The notes under the pieces were generated by a model that saw only the letters and a list, made by a program, of their open reading frames with translations, was not told the origin of the DNA and ran no database searches. The position numbers and the translations under genes are program-made. Source: Gnetum montanum (taxonomy: Eukaryota; Streptophyta; Gnetopsida; Gnetales; Gnetaceae). From it: DNA of 64,000 bases. This document shows positions 12,092 to 22,502 of the stretch, piece after piece. Location of the stretch: NCBI GenBank assembly GCA_015680685.1, contig MNCI01038012.1, positions 1 through 64,000 on the forward strand. Direction: 5' to 3'. Positions within the stretch are counted from its first letter, which is position 1; the number at the start of each line of letters is the position of its first letter.

Positions 12092-14226
12092 CTATGTAGA
12101 TGTCAGTCCATGTGGAGGTTCTTCATGTTGCAGGTAGGATTTAATGTTAGCATACCACTCCTGGGTATCCGTGGTGACTCTGATAGAGGCCACATGTCTT
12201 GCTTGAGTGATAGGCTTAGTACATTCAACAATCGTAATCGGCAAACTTGCAAACAAGTGTGGTGGAATGTTTAATGTAAGGGTGGCTAAGGCATCTGCCA
12301 CGGTGTTCTTGTTATGTGGCATGTGTTGCACATCTATAGTTGCAAATTGCTTAAGCATGGCTTCTGCTAGGTCACAGTAGGGTTTCAAGTGCATAGCTTT
12401 GTAGGCATAGACCTCGATGATTTTGTTCACAACTAGTTTTCAATCACCGTAGATTGCCAAGTGTTGAATGCGCAATGTTTGGGTAGCTGAGAGGTCTCTA
12501 AGTAGCCCCTCATACTCTGACACATTATTGGTGTAGGGGAATGCAAAATAGTAAGCAACCAGGTGCATTTCCCTAGAGGGAAACATAATGATGGCACTTG
12601 CACTACTTCCTCACAAGGTTGAGGCATCATTGAAGTGTAAGGTAGCTTCTCGATGCCATGGAATAATTTTGATAGTGTCAACATGCTCATTTGGGAATTC
12701 AGGATCTATGATTGCGTGGTCATCGACGGGTGAGGCCGTAAGTTGCATTTCTATGGCTTGACCCTTAGTCAGCAACTAGCTTACATAGTGTAGGTCAAAC
12801 TCTGTGGTTATTGCTTTCGATTGGGCTATCCTATTGCTTTCATATAGGCTGTTAGTGATAGCCCAGAGTATGTTGCTTTTGCAAATGATGTTGACTACAC
12901 TGCGAAATAGATAGCGCCTCCACTTTTTTAGTGCAAACACTAAGGCAAGGCAATTCCTCTCTACTTCATTGTATTTCACTTCATGCGCTATTAATGCATG
13001 ACTTAGGTAGTACACTGGTATCTTAGATCCTTCATCTCGTTTCTGACATAGTAGTGCTGCGATAGATGTGTTGGAGGTGGCAAGGTAGATGAAGAAAGGC
13101 TTATCCCTTTGTGGCGGATGCACAATTGGGAGGTGTGAAAACTCTTCCTTCAGGTCGTTGAAGGCTTGTTGACATTGGGTTGTCCACTTGAAGTTAACCC
13201 CTTTCTTTAGAAGATGTTGCATGGGATTTAACTTATCAGTCAACTTTGCTATAAACCTTCAGATGAACTGTACCCTACCTTGCAAGCCACGTAACTCCTT
13301 AAGGTTTGTAGGAGGTTCTAGATTGACGATGGCCTTGAATTTATCAGGGTCCACCCTTATTCTAGCCTTTGATACCACGAACACGAACATGCATCTAGTT
13401 TTCACACCAAAAACACACTTCTTAGGATTAAGGTGTAGATCATGCAATTGACAACATTTAAGGACTACCGCTAGATTGCTTGGGTGATCAGTTGCCTCCT
13501 TGGACTTGACTGCTATATCATCCACATAGTTGTTTAACGTTTCTAGGATGTAGTTGCGGAAGATGTAGGTCATGACTCACTGGTAGGTTGCTCCAGCATT
13601 CTTAAGCCCAAAAGGCATCATCGTGTAATAGAAGGTACCCCATAGAGTCATGAAGGTTGTTGCTAGCTGATGTTTAGGGTTGATGCAAATTTGGTTGTAG
13701 CCGAAAAAGCCATCCATGAAGGGTAACAGAGCATGACCAGCCATAGTGTCAATGAGTTAATTGATTCTTGGAAGTGGGAAATTGTCTTTGATCATTGCCT
13801 TGTTCAGATCCCAGAAGTCTATGAAGATTCGTATTCGTCCCATTTTCTTAGAAACCATGACGATGTTGGAAACCCATTCCAAATAATCAATTGCGCAGAT
13901 GAAACTAGCTTGATATAGCTTGGTGATTTCATTCCTTATGGCTAGTGCAATTTCTGATTTGACTTTATGAGCCTTCTGCTTAACTACTTTCATGCATGGG
14001 TCTTGGACGATGTTGTGCTGTATCAGCCTCAGATCTAAACCCAGCATGTCACTGCACGACCATGCAAAGACTTCGACGTTGTCTTGCAGAATCTTGGATA
14101 CATTTTCATGCATCTGTATGTCTAGGAGGGAGCTAAGCTTTAATATTTTTACTTCTCCGTTGGATGTGATCATAGGCGTCTCAATGAGAGGGTCCTTAGT
14201 CACATCCCCAGCCTCGAAATCTAGGG
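12092..14226 (-). pseudogene. Gypsy RT and dual RNase H, left arm
   Basis: Partner of 27,073-29,049. It keeps the YVDD box (about 13,517-13,531) and also has the RNase H segment deleted on the right arm, including FNDLKEEFSHLPIVHPPQ and DKPFFIYLATSNTSIAALL. The stops after ...LPRIN and before the YVDD frame are shared with the right arm, so pol was already dead when the arms were copied. Confidence 0.85.
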
Positions 14227-14644
14227 TTTGGACTAGATGCTCGGGCCAATCTAGGGATGTTTCTAAGATCGCTATGGTGCTAGCTATGGTTGACTCCTAG
14301 TTGTTCAAGTTTGTGTTCAGTTCTCTCATGAGCTTGCCATGCGGACCTGCTAGAGCTAAAGGTGTGGAGAGATCGCAATGGATTTCCATTTTCTGCTTAA
14401 CCTGTAAAAACAAGATGAAATTCTAGTTAAGAGGCACTTGTTGGTATCACTCATGTATAGCAAAAGCTTGCAAAGCAATGATGAGATGTATGATGTAAAT
14501 ATTACAATTTTTCCAGTTTAAAGTCATGGAAGATCATTATGACATGGAGATGTAGAGCTGTTAATAGGAAAAATGTAAACTGTCAACATGAGAATGTGAA
14601 ACTGCCAAGGAGAAAATGTAAAACTGCCAATGCGAAAACATGAG

Positions 14645-14783
14645 ATTTCTAGTTTAGTGTCATTGCTAGTTTAAAGTCTTCTTAGATCGCAAAAATTGCA
14701 TTTGTGCTAGGGTTTGCTAGTTTAAGGTCTTTTTGTACTGATGAAAGTGCAACTGTGCAACGATTGCTAGTTTAAGGTCCTTC
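14645..14783 (-). repeat. TTAAACTAGCA motifs upstream of pol, left arm
   Basis: Partner of 26,516-26,654, with the same core motif read on the minus strand. Confidence 0.6.
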
Positions 14784-15084
14784 TGGACCAGGATAACTGA
14801 AAACATATTTTTTCATTTCTCAGGAAAGCAAGTAGATAGCTTGAAGCATGCATAGGTTTTAATGTTAACAGTGCTACAATGTCATGGCAAGCATGCTACA
14901 CTATATGGTGCACTCCACATTAAATGGAGAGAGAGAGCGACAAGTTTCCCTTTTTACCCTTATAGCCATAAAGAGGGATTAAACCCTGGTAAGCTCATCA
15001 TTCTCACTGTAAGAGCGTAGAGCCCATATTCGGAGCACAAGGTGATTTCAGAGCGATTGTTCTAATAGTGAGCAAGGCGGTTTT

Positions 15085-16545
15085 TTGCATAGTGACGAGG
15101 AGAAATCTATGAGTAGGATGATGGATCCAAAGAAGGAACGCATGAATTTGATGCTTGAAAAGGTCAAGGAGGTGAAGCAAACCATAGGGCACATGACACA
15201 AGCATGCATCATGGCGCGGAAGGATACGCCATTAACCTAGTGGGTTACTATGCTTTCTTTGTTTTTTCGTGATTCTGTTATCATTTTTTGCTTCTGTTAT
15301 TCTCTTCTTTCATTTTGCATCCTGGTTTTAGCCATTTGTGTTTTTTGTCATCGCATTGTTTTGGCCTTTTCATCACCGTTGTTGCCGTTTTGGCCGTGGT
15401 TAGTGCATAAATGTTACACCATCATTGCATGCAAGGTCGCTTAAACTACCATTGCCGTGGTTATCATTACCATGGGGGTTCGGGTAGCTTAAGTTACTTA
15501 ATCTTTGAATGGCATGTTGTAGGACCCTGAAGAGGGTTGGGCCATGCGTGATGTGATAGTGTGACAAGTGTCCTATCAAGGCATATTGTTAATTACCCTA
15601 TTAGGATTAATTGCTCCGTTGCTACGCTAGGCTATTTTTTTGCTACACTACTGCTTTCATGTTCTTGCTACGCTATGCATAGGAAGAGGGTTATGTTATG
15701 CTATATGCGTGGACTACTAAGTATTGCTACGTTGCATACGTATTGCACTTAGACATGATGCTAACACTTACTGGTTGTGTTGTGCAGAATGGAGTTAAGG
15801 CCAATGTTGATTGTTTTGGAAATTAGAGGGGTCCTGTGTCATGTGAGCAAACCTGTGGCCAATGCTTCTCCTCCCCAGATATGTGTGGAAGAGCGTGGAG
15901 TTTGGTTCAGGAAAGCGGCATAGGGATTCTTGCAATTCCTCCTTGACCACTTTAGTGTGATCATTTGGTCATCCCTAGAGAAGGTGGAGGTGGCCAGAAT
16001 AATAGAAGCCATATTCCCTAGGGCAAGTTAGGGCATTCTAAGGTTTCTGACCAATGGGGTAATCATGAGCAGGTAGGGAGAAGGATCCAGTTAGCACCCA
16101 ATAGGGTTAAGGTGTTTGACTTGGATCTAGGACAAGCCTGAGTATAGCTGCTACCACCATTTCAACACACTATTCCTCACATGTTATATGGCGACGTACT
16201 TCTAGAACCCTCAAGGAACTATCTACTGTGCTAGCGGGTGGGTTTTGTAACCTTGTTCAGCTGTGTTTGTGAAACACTAGCCATATTGGCCTAATGCTAA
16301 TAGTGTGCATTTGTCACTAGGTTCTTCATCAACAAGGATGGAGTTCGCGACCTACCAAGTCTATTGGCTACAACGCAAATAGCCTTATAGGAGTTCTCTT
16401 CTAATGAGAACTTGCGGGCAGGTGTGATCGGTCAATGCGGGGGTGAATACCACACCTTCCTACACCAATACTCTATTCCCTATAATTAGTGCAAGGGGCA
16501 GGGTCGGTTGGATGAGAAGTGGGTAGAACCCTTCAAACCGGTCAT
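15085..16545 (+). pseudogene. FCP1/HAD-like pseudogene, left arm, truncated
   Basis: Left-arm copy of the first three exons of the pseudogene at 22,503-26,214. Exon 2 starts near 15,788 after TTGTGCAG. The intron at about 16,238-16,320 is retained, and exon 3 runs to 16,545 (DEKWVEPFKPV), where it is joined to an integrase. Retained introns mean it was copied as DNA and not from spliced mRNA. It has stops of its own in addition to shared ones. Confidence 0.55.
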
Positions 16546-17674
16546 CATCGAAGACAGTACTCTCTGTAGATGCTCTTTCGATGGGGTATTGCTAACCTGC
16601 GTTAACAAAGACCAAGCACAACGAATAGTTGGCGAGGTCCACGAAGGGCTGTGTGGAGGACATGTAGCCCCATGGGCTAAGGCCAAAAAAATTAGACACC
16701 TAGGGTATTACTGGCCATACATGGAAAAAGATTGCCTTACCAATGTTAAAACATGTGACACGTGCCAACGTTATGCAAATCGGATACACGTGTTGCCAAC
16801 AGAATTACATACTACACATATTACATGGCCCTTCCAACGATGGGGGTTAGACATCATAGGATCCATCACAACTAAATCTTCCTCAGGGCATAGTTTCATC
16901 ATCACTACCACCGAGTATTTCACAAAGTGGGTTGAAGCTATCCCCTTATGGAAGATCACATCCCAACAGGTCTGTCATTTCATTTTAGACAACATCGTAA
17001 CTATATTTGGGCTCTCGATGACTATTGTGACTGACAATGGACCACAGTTCAGTAGTACAGAGACCAAATCCTTTTGCGATAACCTTGGTATCAAGCAATA
17101 TTTTTCTTCATCTTGTTATCTGCAAGTGAATGGTCGAGCTGAAGCAATGAACAAAGTCATCATCAATTTGCTTAAGAAAATGCTCAGCAGCAACAAAATA
17201 TGATGGCACGAATAGATCCTCTATGTGCTATGGGCGTATCGTACTACGTACAGAACAGCTACAAACAGTACACCCTATAGCCTAGTCTATGGATCTGAGG
17301 CGGTGCTACCTCTTGAATTACAAGTTCCTTCTCTACGGATGATCCTCTCCATGGTTATAAATGAGGCTCAACACAACGAGTCTTGAATCATGGATTTGTA
17401 CTCACTAGAAGAGAAGTGAATACAGACGCTTGATACCATCGAGAAGTATCAGGATAAGTAGAGGTAGAAGCACCGGCATAATCTACTGAAACAACCGATC
17501 AAGAAAGGAGATTTAGTTCTCAAGGCCGTTTGTGAACCAGTAGACAAATTCTCTGCAAACTGGGAGGGCCCTTTCTTGGTTGTTGGCGCGTATAGCAACA
17601 GAGCATTCAAGTTAGCAAACATTGACGGCAATGAGCTTTCAAATCTAGTGAACCACATATACCTGAAGTAGTAT
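16508..17674 (+). pseudogene. Integrase of spacer element, fused 5' end
   Basis: An open frame of 231 codons (16,508-17,203) starts with about 13 residues from the FCP1-like pseudogene (MDEKWVEPFKPV) and continues without a stop into a gypsy integrase. Zinc region: HEGLCGGH, YYWPYMEKD, VKTCDTCQR. Catalytic core: WGLDIIGS, VTDNGPQFSS, NGRAEAMNK, with all three acidic residues kept. After the stop at 17,203 the C-terminal part continues in the same direction to about 17,674 ([37 protein letters not shown]), with further stops. Younger looking than the integrases in the arms; RT is missing. Confidence 0.8.
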
Positions 17675-17699
17675 TACATCTAGCTATAGATTCAGTGTT

Positions 17700-18225
17700 C
17701 ACATCAAGTTACAATTATCTACTCTGACGTAAAACTGGCAATGTTGTATACATCTGCTACGATGTAAAACTGGCATTTCTTACACGCGTCCGCCACGATG
17801 CTAAACTAGCAACAATCATCTGCTACGACGTAAAACTAGCAAAGGTAATACCACATCCATAACGACATAAAACTGGCAAAGTTGTACATGTCCTCCACGA
17901 TGTAAAAATGGCATTCCTTGCATGTGTTTGCCACGACGCTAAACTAGCAATGACCATCTGCTATGATGTAAAACTAGCAAAGGTAAGTATCCATCTGCTA
18001 AGATGTAAAACTAGCACAAACTTGTCCCCAGGTCATGACACAAAACTGACACCCATAGCATGGTCTGTTGAGACCATAAACCAGCTCTGCCACTATCCAC
18101 TACAACGTAAAACTAGCACCATTCAGTCTACCCAGACTCTAAACCAGGACCATGGTCTGCTGGGACATAAAACTAGTAACAATAGTCTACCAAGACTCAA
18201 AACTAGGATCTGCCAACTGCCAACA
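17700..18225 (+). repeat. xDxKLA-type repeat array, spacer element
   Basis: Thirteen or more units with the core GACGTAAAACTAGCA follow the integrase of the spacer element. Most units read YDVKLA, HDAKLA or HDVKMA in one frame. A higher-order period of about 144 bases is visible, with 17,729-17,872 resembling 17,873-18,010. The same kind of array thus sits at the same place in a second, clearly diverged element. Confidence 0.75.
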
Positions 18226-18270
18226 CAAGAAGCAAGTGAGAGTGAACATTCTTGCGCGACATCCTAGCCA

Positions 18271-18286
18271 GATAGAAGAGGTGGGA
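18271..18286 (+). other. Polypurine tract of spacer element
   Basis: GATAGAAGAGGTGGGA lies directly before TGTTAGGATAGCC, the expected place and composition for the plus-strand primer next to a 3' LTR. Confidence 0.55.
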
Positions 18287-19867
18287 TGTTAGGATAGCCT
18301 CAACATTGCTACCTTTCTGGCATCCTATTGATTCCTTAGATATGCTGAAAGGCATTCTACTGACCCCTCGGAGATAACGCTATGACAGCCACTATGTAGT
18401 CGCACCTCCTAAGGGTCAACCTTGCTATACAGAGTCCCAAGGAAGTCCTCATCAACTATGACCTTGGAGGCTATTGCCCATTGTCACCACCAAACTCTGG
18501 CCTCGCAGATTCATCTGACTGGTTCTTTGCACAACTAGTTGGATGCAATGAGTTTGACTGCTGATGATGAATTTCTGAGTCAGGGCACAAACATCGAGAC
18601 CCTAGCCTCTTGCTACGGTTCCTTCTCCATCGCCAGAATGCTCCTCCTCGCTTTGGATAGTGCTTGTTTCAACAACCTCTCCAGCAATTACAATGATCAG
18701 TGGTGTCCCTAGTTTGCTTTTCTATTTGCAGGTCACTTGCTGTGGTGGCGTCATTCAAAAATACATTCACTAGAGTAGTGAAGCATCGACAACATCCTGA
18801 GATAGCTGCTTAGGTTAGCCTATCTACTTAGAAGTGCAAATCTGCCTTCCCATAGCCCGATATCTTATTCCTCTCATTCTTTTCTTAAATCCAATGACTC
18901 ATTCCATTCACTTCTTCTTGTTGTCCAAACTGTGAATACATGCAAAAAAGCTTTATGCACCTATATTATCATCAAGCCCATGAACTAGCGTAACACAACT
19001 CACCTCATGGAATGTCGAAAAAATGGGGACTCGAAAAAATGGATGTAAAACAACTCATCCAGGCCGTGCAAGTGTAACACAACTCATCCATTCAAGCCCC
19101 TTAATCTGCAGTATGATGACATAATTCTTCGCAAATGCAATTGCAAGAGGATGCTTGATGACCTATTCATGAAAATTTATATTCATGTACTTGAGTCTTC
19201 CCCGAACCTCCCTCTACTGGCCTTTGTAAAAATCCCTTTTGTGCTATCCTTAGCCTCGTCTTTCCCCATTTCTACACTTCTAAGTTGATACGGAGACATT
19301 TGACCAACCGCCGATGGACGTTGTTGGTGTCTTCACCTATCCGATGTTTCGCATTCTTTGTCGACGTCTTTCGGGCAAGCCCTCTAAATGTCAACAAAGA
19401 GGGGCCATTGAAACACCGTGAAAATTGCGAGGTTAGCCCACAACTCAGGTGAAGATTTGTAATTTAGACGAAAATCTGCAACACCATATAGTCCAGAGCA
19501 GAAATCCATAGTATGGAATGAGGCAGAGGGGGTGCGCAACATCAAGTCTCCAAGTTTTCTAAAAAATCTAACTTTTTTCTCTTTATGCTACATTACGTAA
19601 CATAGTGTCATGTCACTCAGCATAAATTCTTCGTAACATAGCATGATGTCAGAAGGTAGTCTTCCACCATAACAAAGTTGGCCGAAATTTTGACTTCAGG
19701 AAATGCAGCAAAGGCTTGAGGCCTAAGCAATGGCCTACAATATGTTGCGCATTTCACCAAGTTCTTCGGTCGAGGCTTTCATTACACTGCATTATGCATA
19801 GCGTAGTAAGCCTCTAGGATATTGATCAAAGTCAGAGGAAGCACAGAGACAATGACTTAGCTTTTAC

Positions 19868-20110
19868 AAGCTGTCCGCTTTACGTTTTATTATGCTATGC
19901 GGTGTAAACAAGCGTAAAGCAATGTGCAGTTAACCACTTTGCACTTCATTACACTTCATGGTGTAAATAAGTGTAATGTAGCTTTAGTTAACTATTTTAC
20001 ACTCCATTACGCTACGCGGTGAAAACAAACGTTATGCAGTATAAAGTTGACCACCTTACGCTTCGACACGCTACTCAGTGTAAACAAGCGTATACAACGC
20101 AAAGTTAAGT
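19868..20110 (+). repeat. 58-base tandem repeats in LTR U3
   Basis: Four degenerate units of about 58-64 bases share ACCACTTTRCRCTTC, ATTACRCTACGCGGTG and TAAACAAGCGTA-like words, ending about 230 bases before the TATA box. GCTACGCTA-type words also occur in the intron-like regions at 15,600-15,780 and 23,480-23,515. Confidence 0.65.
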
Positions 20111-20335
20111 AAAGTAGCATGGTACACGCACCTACATTCCATACGCAGCAATACGATCTGTAGCGTATTGTATCATAATCATGAGATAGTTTCGGCAAGA
20201 ATGGTTTGCAGTGAATTACGCTTCAAGACATAATATGGCATGATAGGCTTTGACACAAAATCATCAAGTCAAAGGCATCTTGTAAGTTTGGGACATGTGT
20301 CATCTGGACCATGCCTTTCCCTTTGGTTCTGAGCT

Positions 20336-20343
20336 TATAAATA
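20336..20343 (+). promoter_or_regulatory. TATA box of spacer-element LTR
   Basis: TATAAATA followed by CTC, with a purine-rich leader starting about 20 bases later. Its position fits U3/R in the proposed LTR. Confidence 0.45.
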
Positions 20344-21052
20344 CTCTAGTTGACGAAGAGAAAAAGGGCATCAGATCTTTTGAAGGCAGAAAGCATTATC
20401 ATCAAGAGCAAAAAATCTTCTTAGCGAGCAGCTGTTCTCTTCATTAGCGATTATTAGCAAATTTTGGCGAAGATTGATAAAGGCAAGAAAAGAGTAGATC
20501 AGAGATTGTGAGATCATCTGGTATGATTGGCAAAGTTCATCGATCAGAAATAGTTGATTGATTGAAATTTTGTTCCAGGTTTGACCTTCCTTGCATCCAG
20601 TTTTGGCAAGAACAAGGTAGATCAACCTTCCATGTGTTTTACCTTTAAATAGCTTTCTTGCTATTTTTGTATACTTCACATAAGAAAAAGTGGAGTCTGC
20701 CATTAGATCATTCTACATAGCATATTCAACTTTGAGTTAAATCACAAATCTTGGGATTGCACATTTCCCTTAAATCTAATCTCTCCTGTCGTGTCGATTT
20801 TACCATTGTCCTAAACTCTTCACATTGCTTTCAATCCTCTCTACGATTAACGAAATTAAATTACTTTGTAATATATAAAAGGAAAATACATCACCTCGAC
20901 ATACAAAAGGTTTACTGATTAAGTAAGTTCTTGTTTGATTGACAAGACTATTCAGGGCATCTCGGATTCATTTTCCCCTGCACGGCCCTCGCACGGATCC
21001 GGGGTTGGAATTGTGTACACATATTTTTGCTCGGTATTTCTAGTGACCAACA

Positions 21053-22050
21053 TTTTTTGTTGTAACAATTGCTAATATTTGGTTTTTACCTTTAAGTTAT
21101 GATGTTTATACTAAGGTATGGTTCTTTTGATATAGTAGGCAATGAGTCCACTTCATCCATACATCCACTAGTTCTATGGTCTCTCTCGGCTTGGAAATGT
21201 ACAGTCTCTTTCTAAATAAGAACTATTAACGAATCGGTGACTGGGCATTTCCCAAACTAAGGAAGGACTCAAGGATTTAAAAGGGTGTGACTTCAAGGGA
21301 ACTTGATGCATTTGTGTTGGCCATTCTCTTGGGTGCTTAGATGTTTTCTTCTTGAGTTTTCTTACTGTTTCGACGTTACCCAATCATCGGAAAGCTGAGC
21401 AAATAAAAATAACAAAGTCTTTGCATGGTGTGGTTCTCATGTATAAACACATAAAAAATAAAAAATAAAATAAAAATAAAAAAATTAGTGAGAATTCAAA
21501 GCAGACCCCTTAGAAGAAATAATCATTTAAGCTATAAGCACTGGTTATGAAACTCAAATAAAAATGTTCCCTCTAACTAAGGCCCTTCTTGCTTCCCATT
21601 CTCTCCTCCTTTGTTTCGTCAGAATGGTGGTGGCTCTTGGGTGAAGGAATTCTTGTCACTTCAAGTGGATGGTTTAGCCAAATTCATTAATGCAAAGTCA
21701 CTGGAAGTGGTTTGTTTGAGGCCGAACTTGGAATGGGATCTGCTAAGTCACATTAATCATAAACTACACAAGGGGCTTTACACCACCTTGTTCTTGGGAT
21801 TCCATTCCATTCTCTTCTCTCCATCCTTCTCTTCATTGTTCACCTCATTGTCGATTGTATCATTAGTGTATATTTTAGTTGATGCATTGTTTTCTTTTTG
21901 GTAAATTCTTGCGGTTAAGACTTTAACTCTTATTCCAAATGATATTCCTAGAGCCTACGGACTCTTTGAATGTGGGTTTGTTAGGGAATTAAGGGCATGA
22001 GCCTACTTTAGGGAGGACCCACTACATTATGCTTGGTGATCCCACCAACG
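21053..22050. other. Spacer stretch without recognised gene
   Basis: Mixed non-coding DNA between the proposed LTR and an LTR fragment. It includes an A-rich microsatellite-like AAATAAAAATAAAA tract near 21,450-21,485. The open frame at 21,611-21,904 (97 codons, hydrophobic C-terminus) matches nothing I know and is probably chance. Confidence 0.4.
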
Positions 22051-22407
22051 ATTAGTGTTTGGTAACCAAGGTTGCATTGGTTCAGGGTGTGAATGGCAAG
22101 TGGGAATGGATGCTAACGCTAGGTTAATTTAGACTTAGATAGTTACCTAAAGTTAGTAATTACTCTCTTCAACCCTTCACCTCATCAGCATAAGAGATAA
22201 AAACCAAAAAGACAATAAAAAGCATATACCTTGGACTTACTTAACCGTACACCGTGACAACTACAAGTAAGTCTGGGAAGACAACAAATAACTAACCTTA
22301 AGTGATCCATGAGGCGTGTGGGCACTTAGTCTATGGTGTTTGACCGGATCATGGGTGTTATGCTCGTATTCGTATGGTTGAGTGTAGGGGTACCTCGCCA
22401 CTCATCA
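22051..22407 (+). mobile_element. 3' fragment of an Athila-like LTR
   Basis: Matches the last part of the LTR at 60,164-61,000: ATTAGTGTTTGGTAA, GGCAAGTGGGAAT, GTATGGTTGAGTGTAGGGG, and the end CCACTCATCA. No primer site follows, so it is a 3' LTR or solo fragment. It abuts the last exon of the FCP1-like pseudogene. Confidence 0.65.
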
Positions 22408-22502
22408 AAGCCCATCTACATCCACTGTTCGATTACCTCATGAGTGGCTTCAATGTTCTAATGCATGACTATCCAAATCCTGGTGTAGTTTATTACAGCC
22501 AT

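Larger units (their letters stand above)
1..16545 (+). repeat. Left arm of giant inverted repeat
   Basis: This arm is the reverse complement of 24,754-41,656. Base 1 pairs with 41,656, and the sum of paired coordinates steps from 41,657 to 41,511, 41,509, 41,136 and 41,299 as private indels are crossed. Predicted peptides at paired places differ by only a few percent. Homology ends sharply after base 16,545, where this arm switches from the FCP1-like pseudogene into an integrase. The outer end is the window edge, so the arm may extend further left. Seen directly by matching the two strands; the percent divergence is an estimate by eye. Confidence 0.95.
18287..21052 (+). mobile_element. Probable ~2.8 kb 3' LTR of spacer element
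   Basis: Starts TGTTAGGATAGCC after the purine tract and ends near CTAGTGACCAACA, so the termini are TGTT/AACA. It has a TATA box at 20,336-20,343 (TATAAATA) and a tandem array upstream of it. About 0.7 kb between TATA and the end would be R-U5. Long LTRs of this kind are known in Tat/Ogre-type elements. No second LTR is present to prove the ends. Confidence 0.5.

Noticed and set aside
17700-18225. Satellite or centromeric array
   Set aside because: Units are short, degenerate and confined to the stretch between integrase and purine tract, so it is an internal feature of the element.
21611-21904. 97-codon frame with hydrophobic C-terminus
   Set aside because: No recognisable family, no counterpart, and no promoter or splice context; probably chance.
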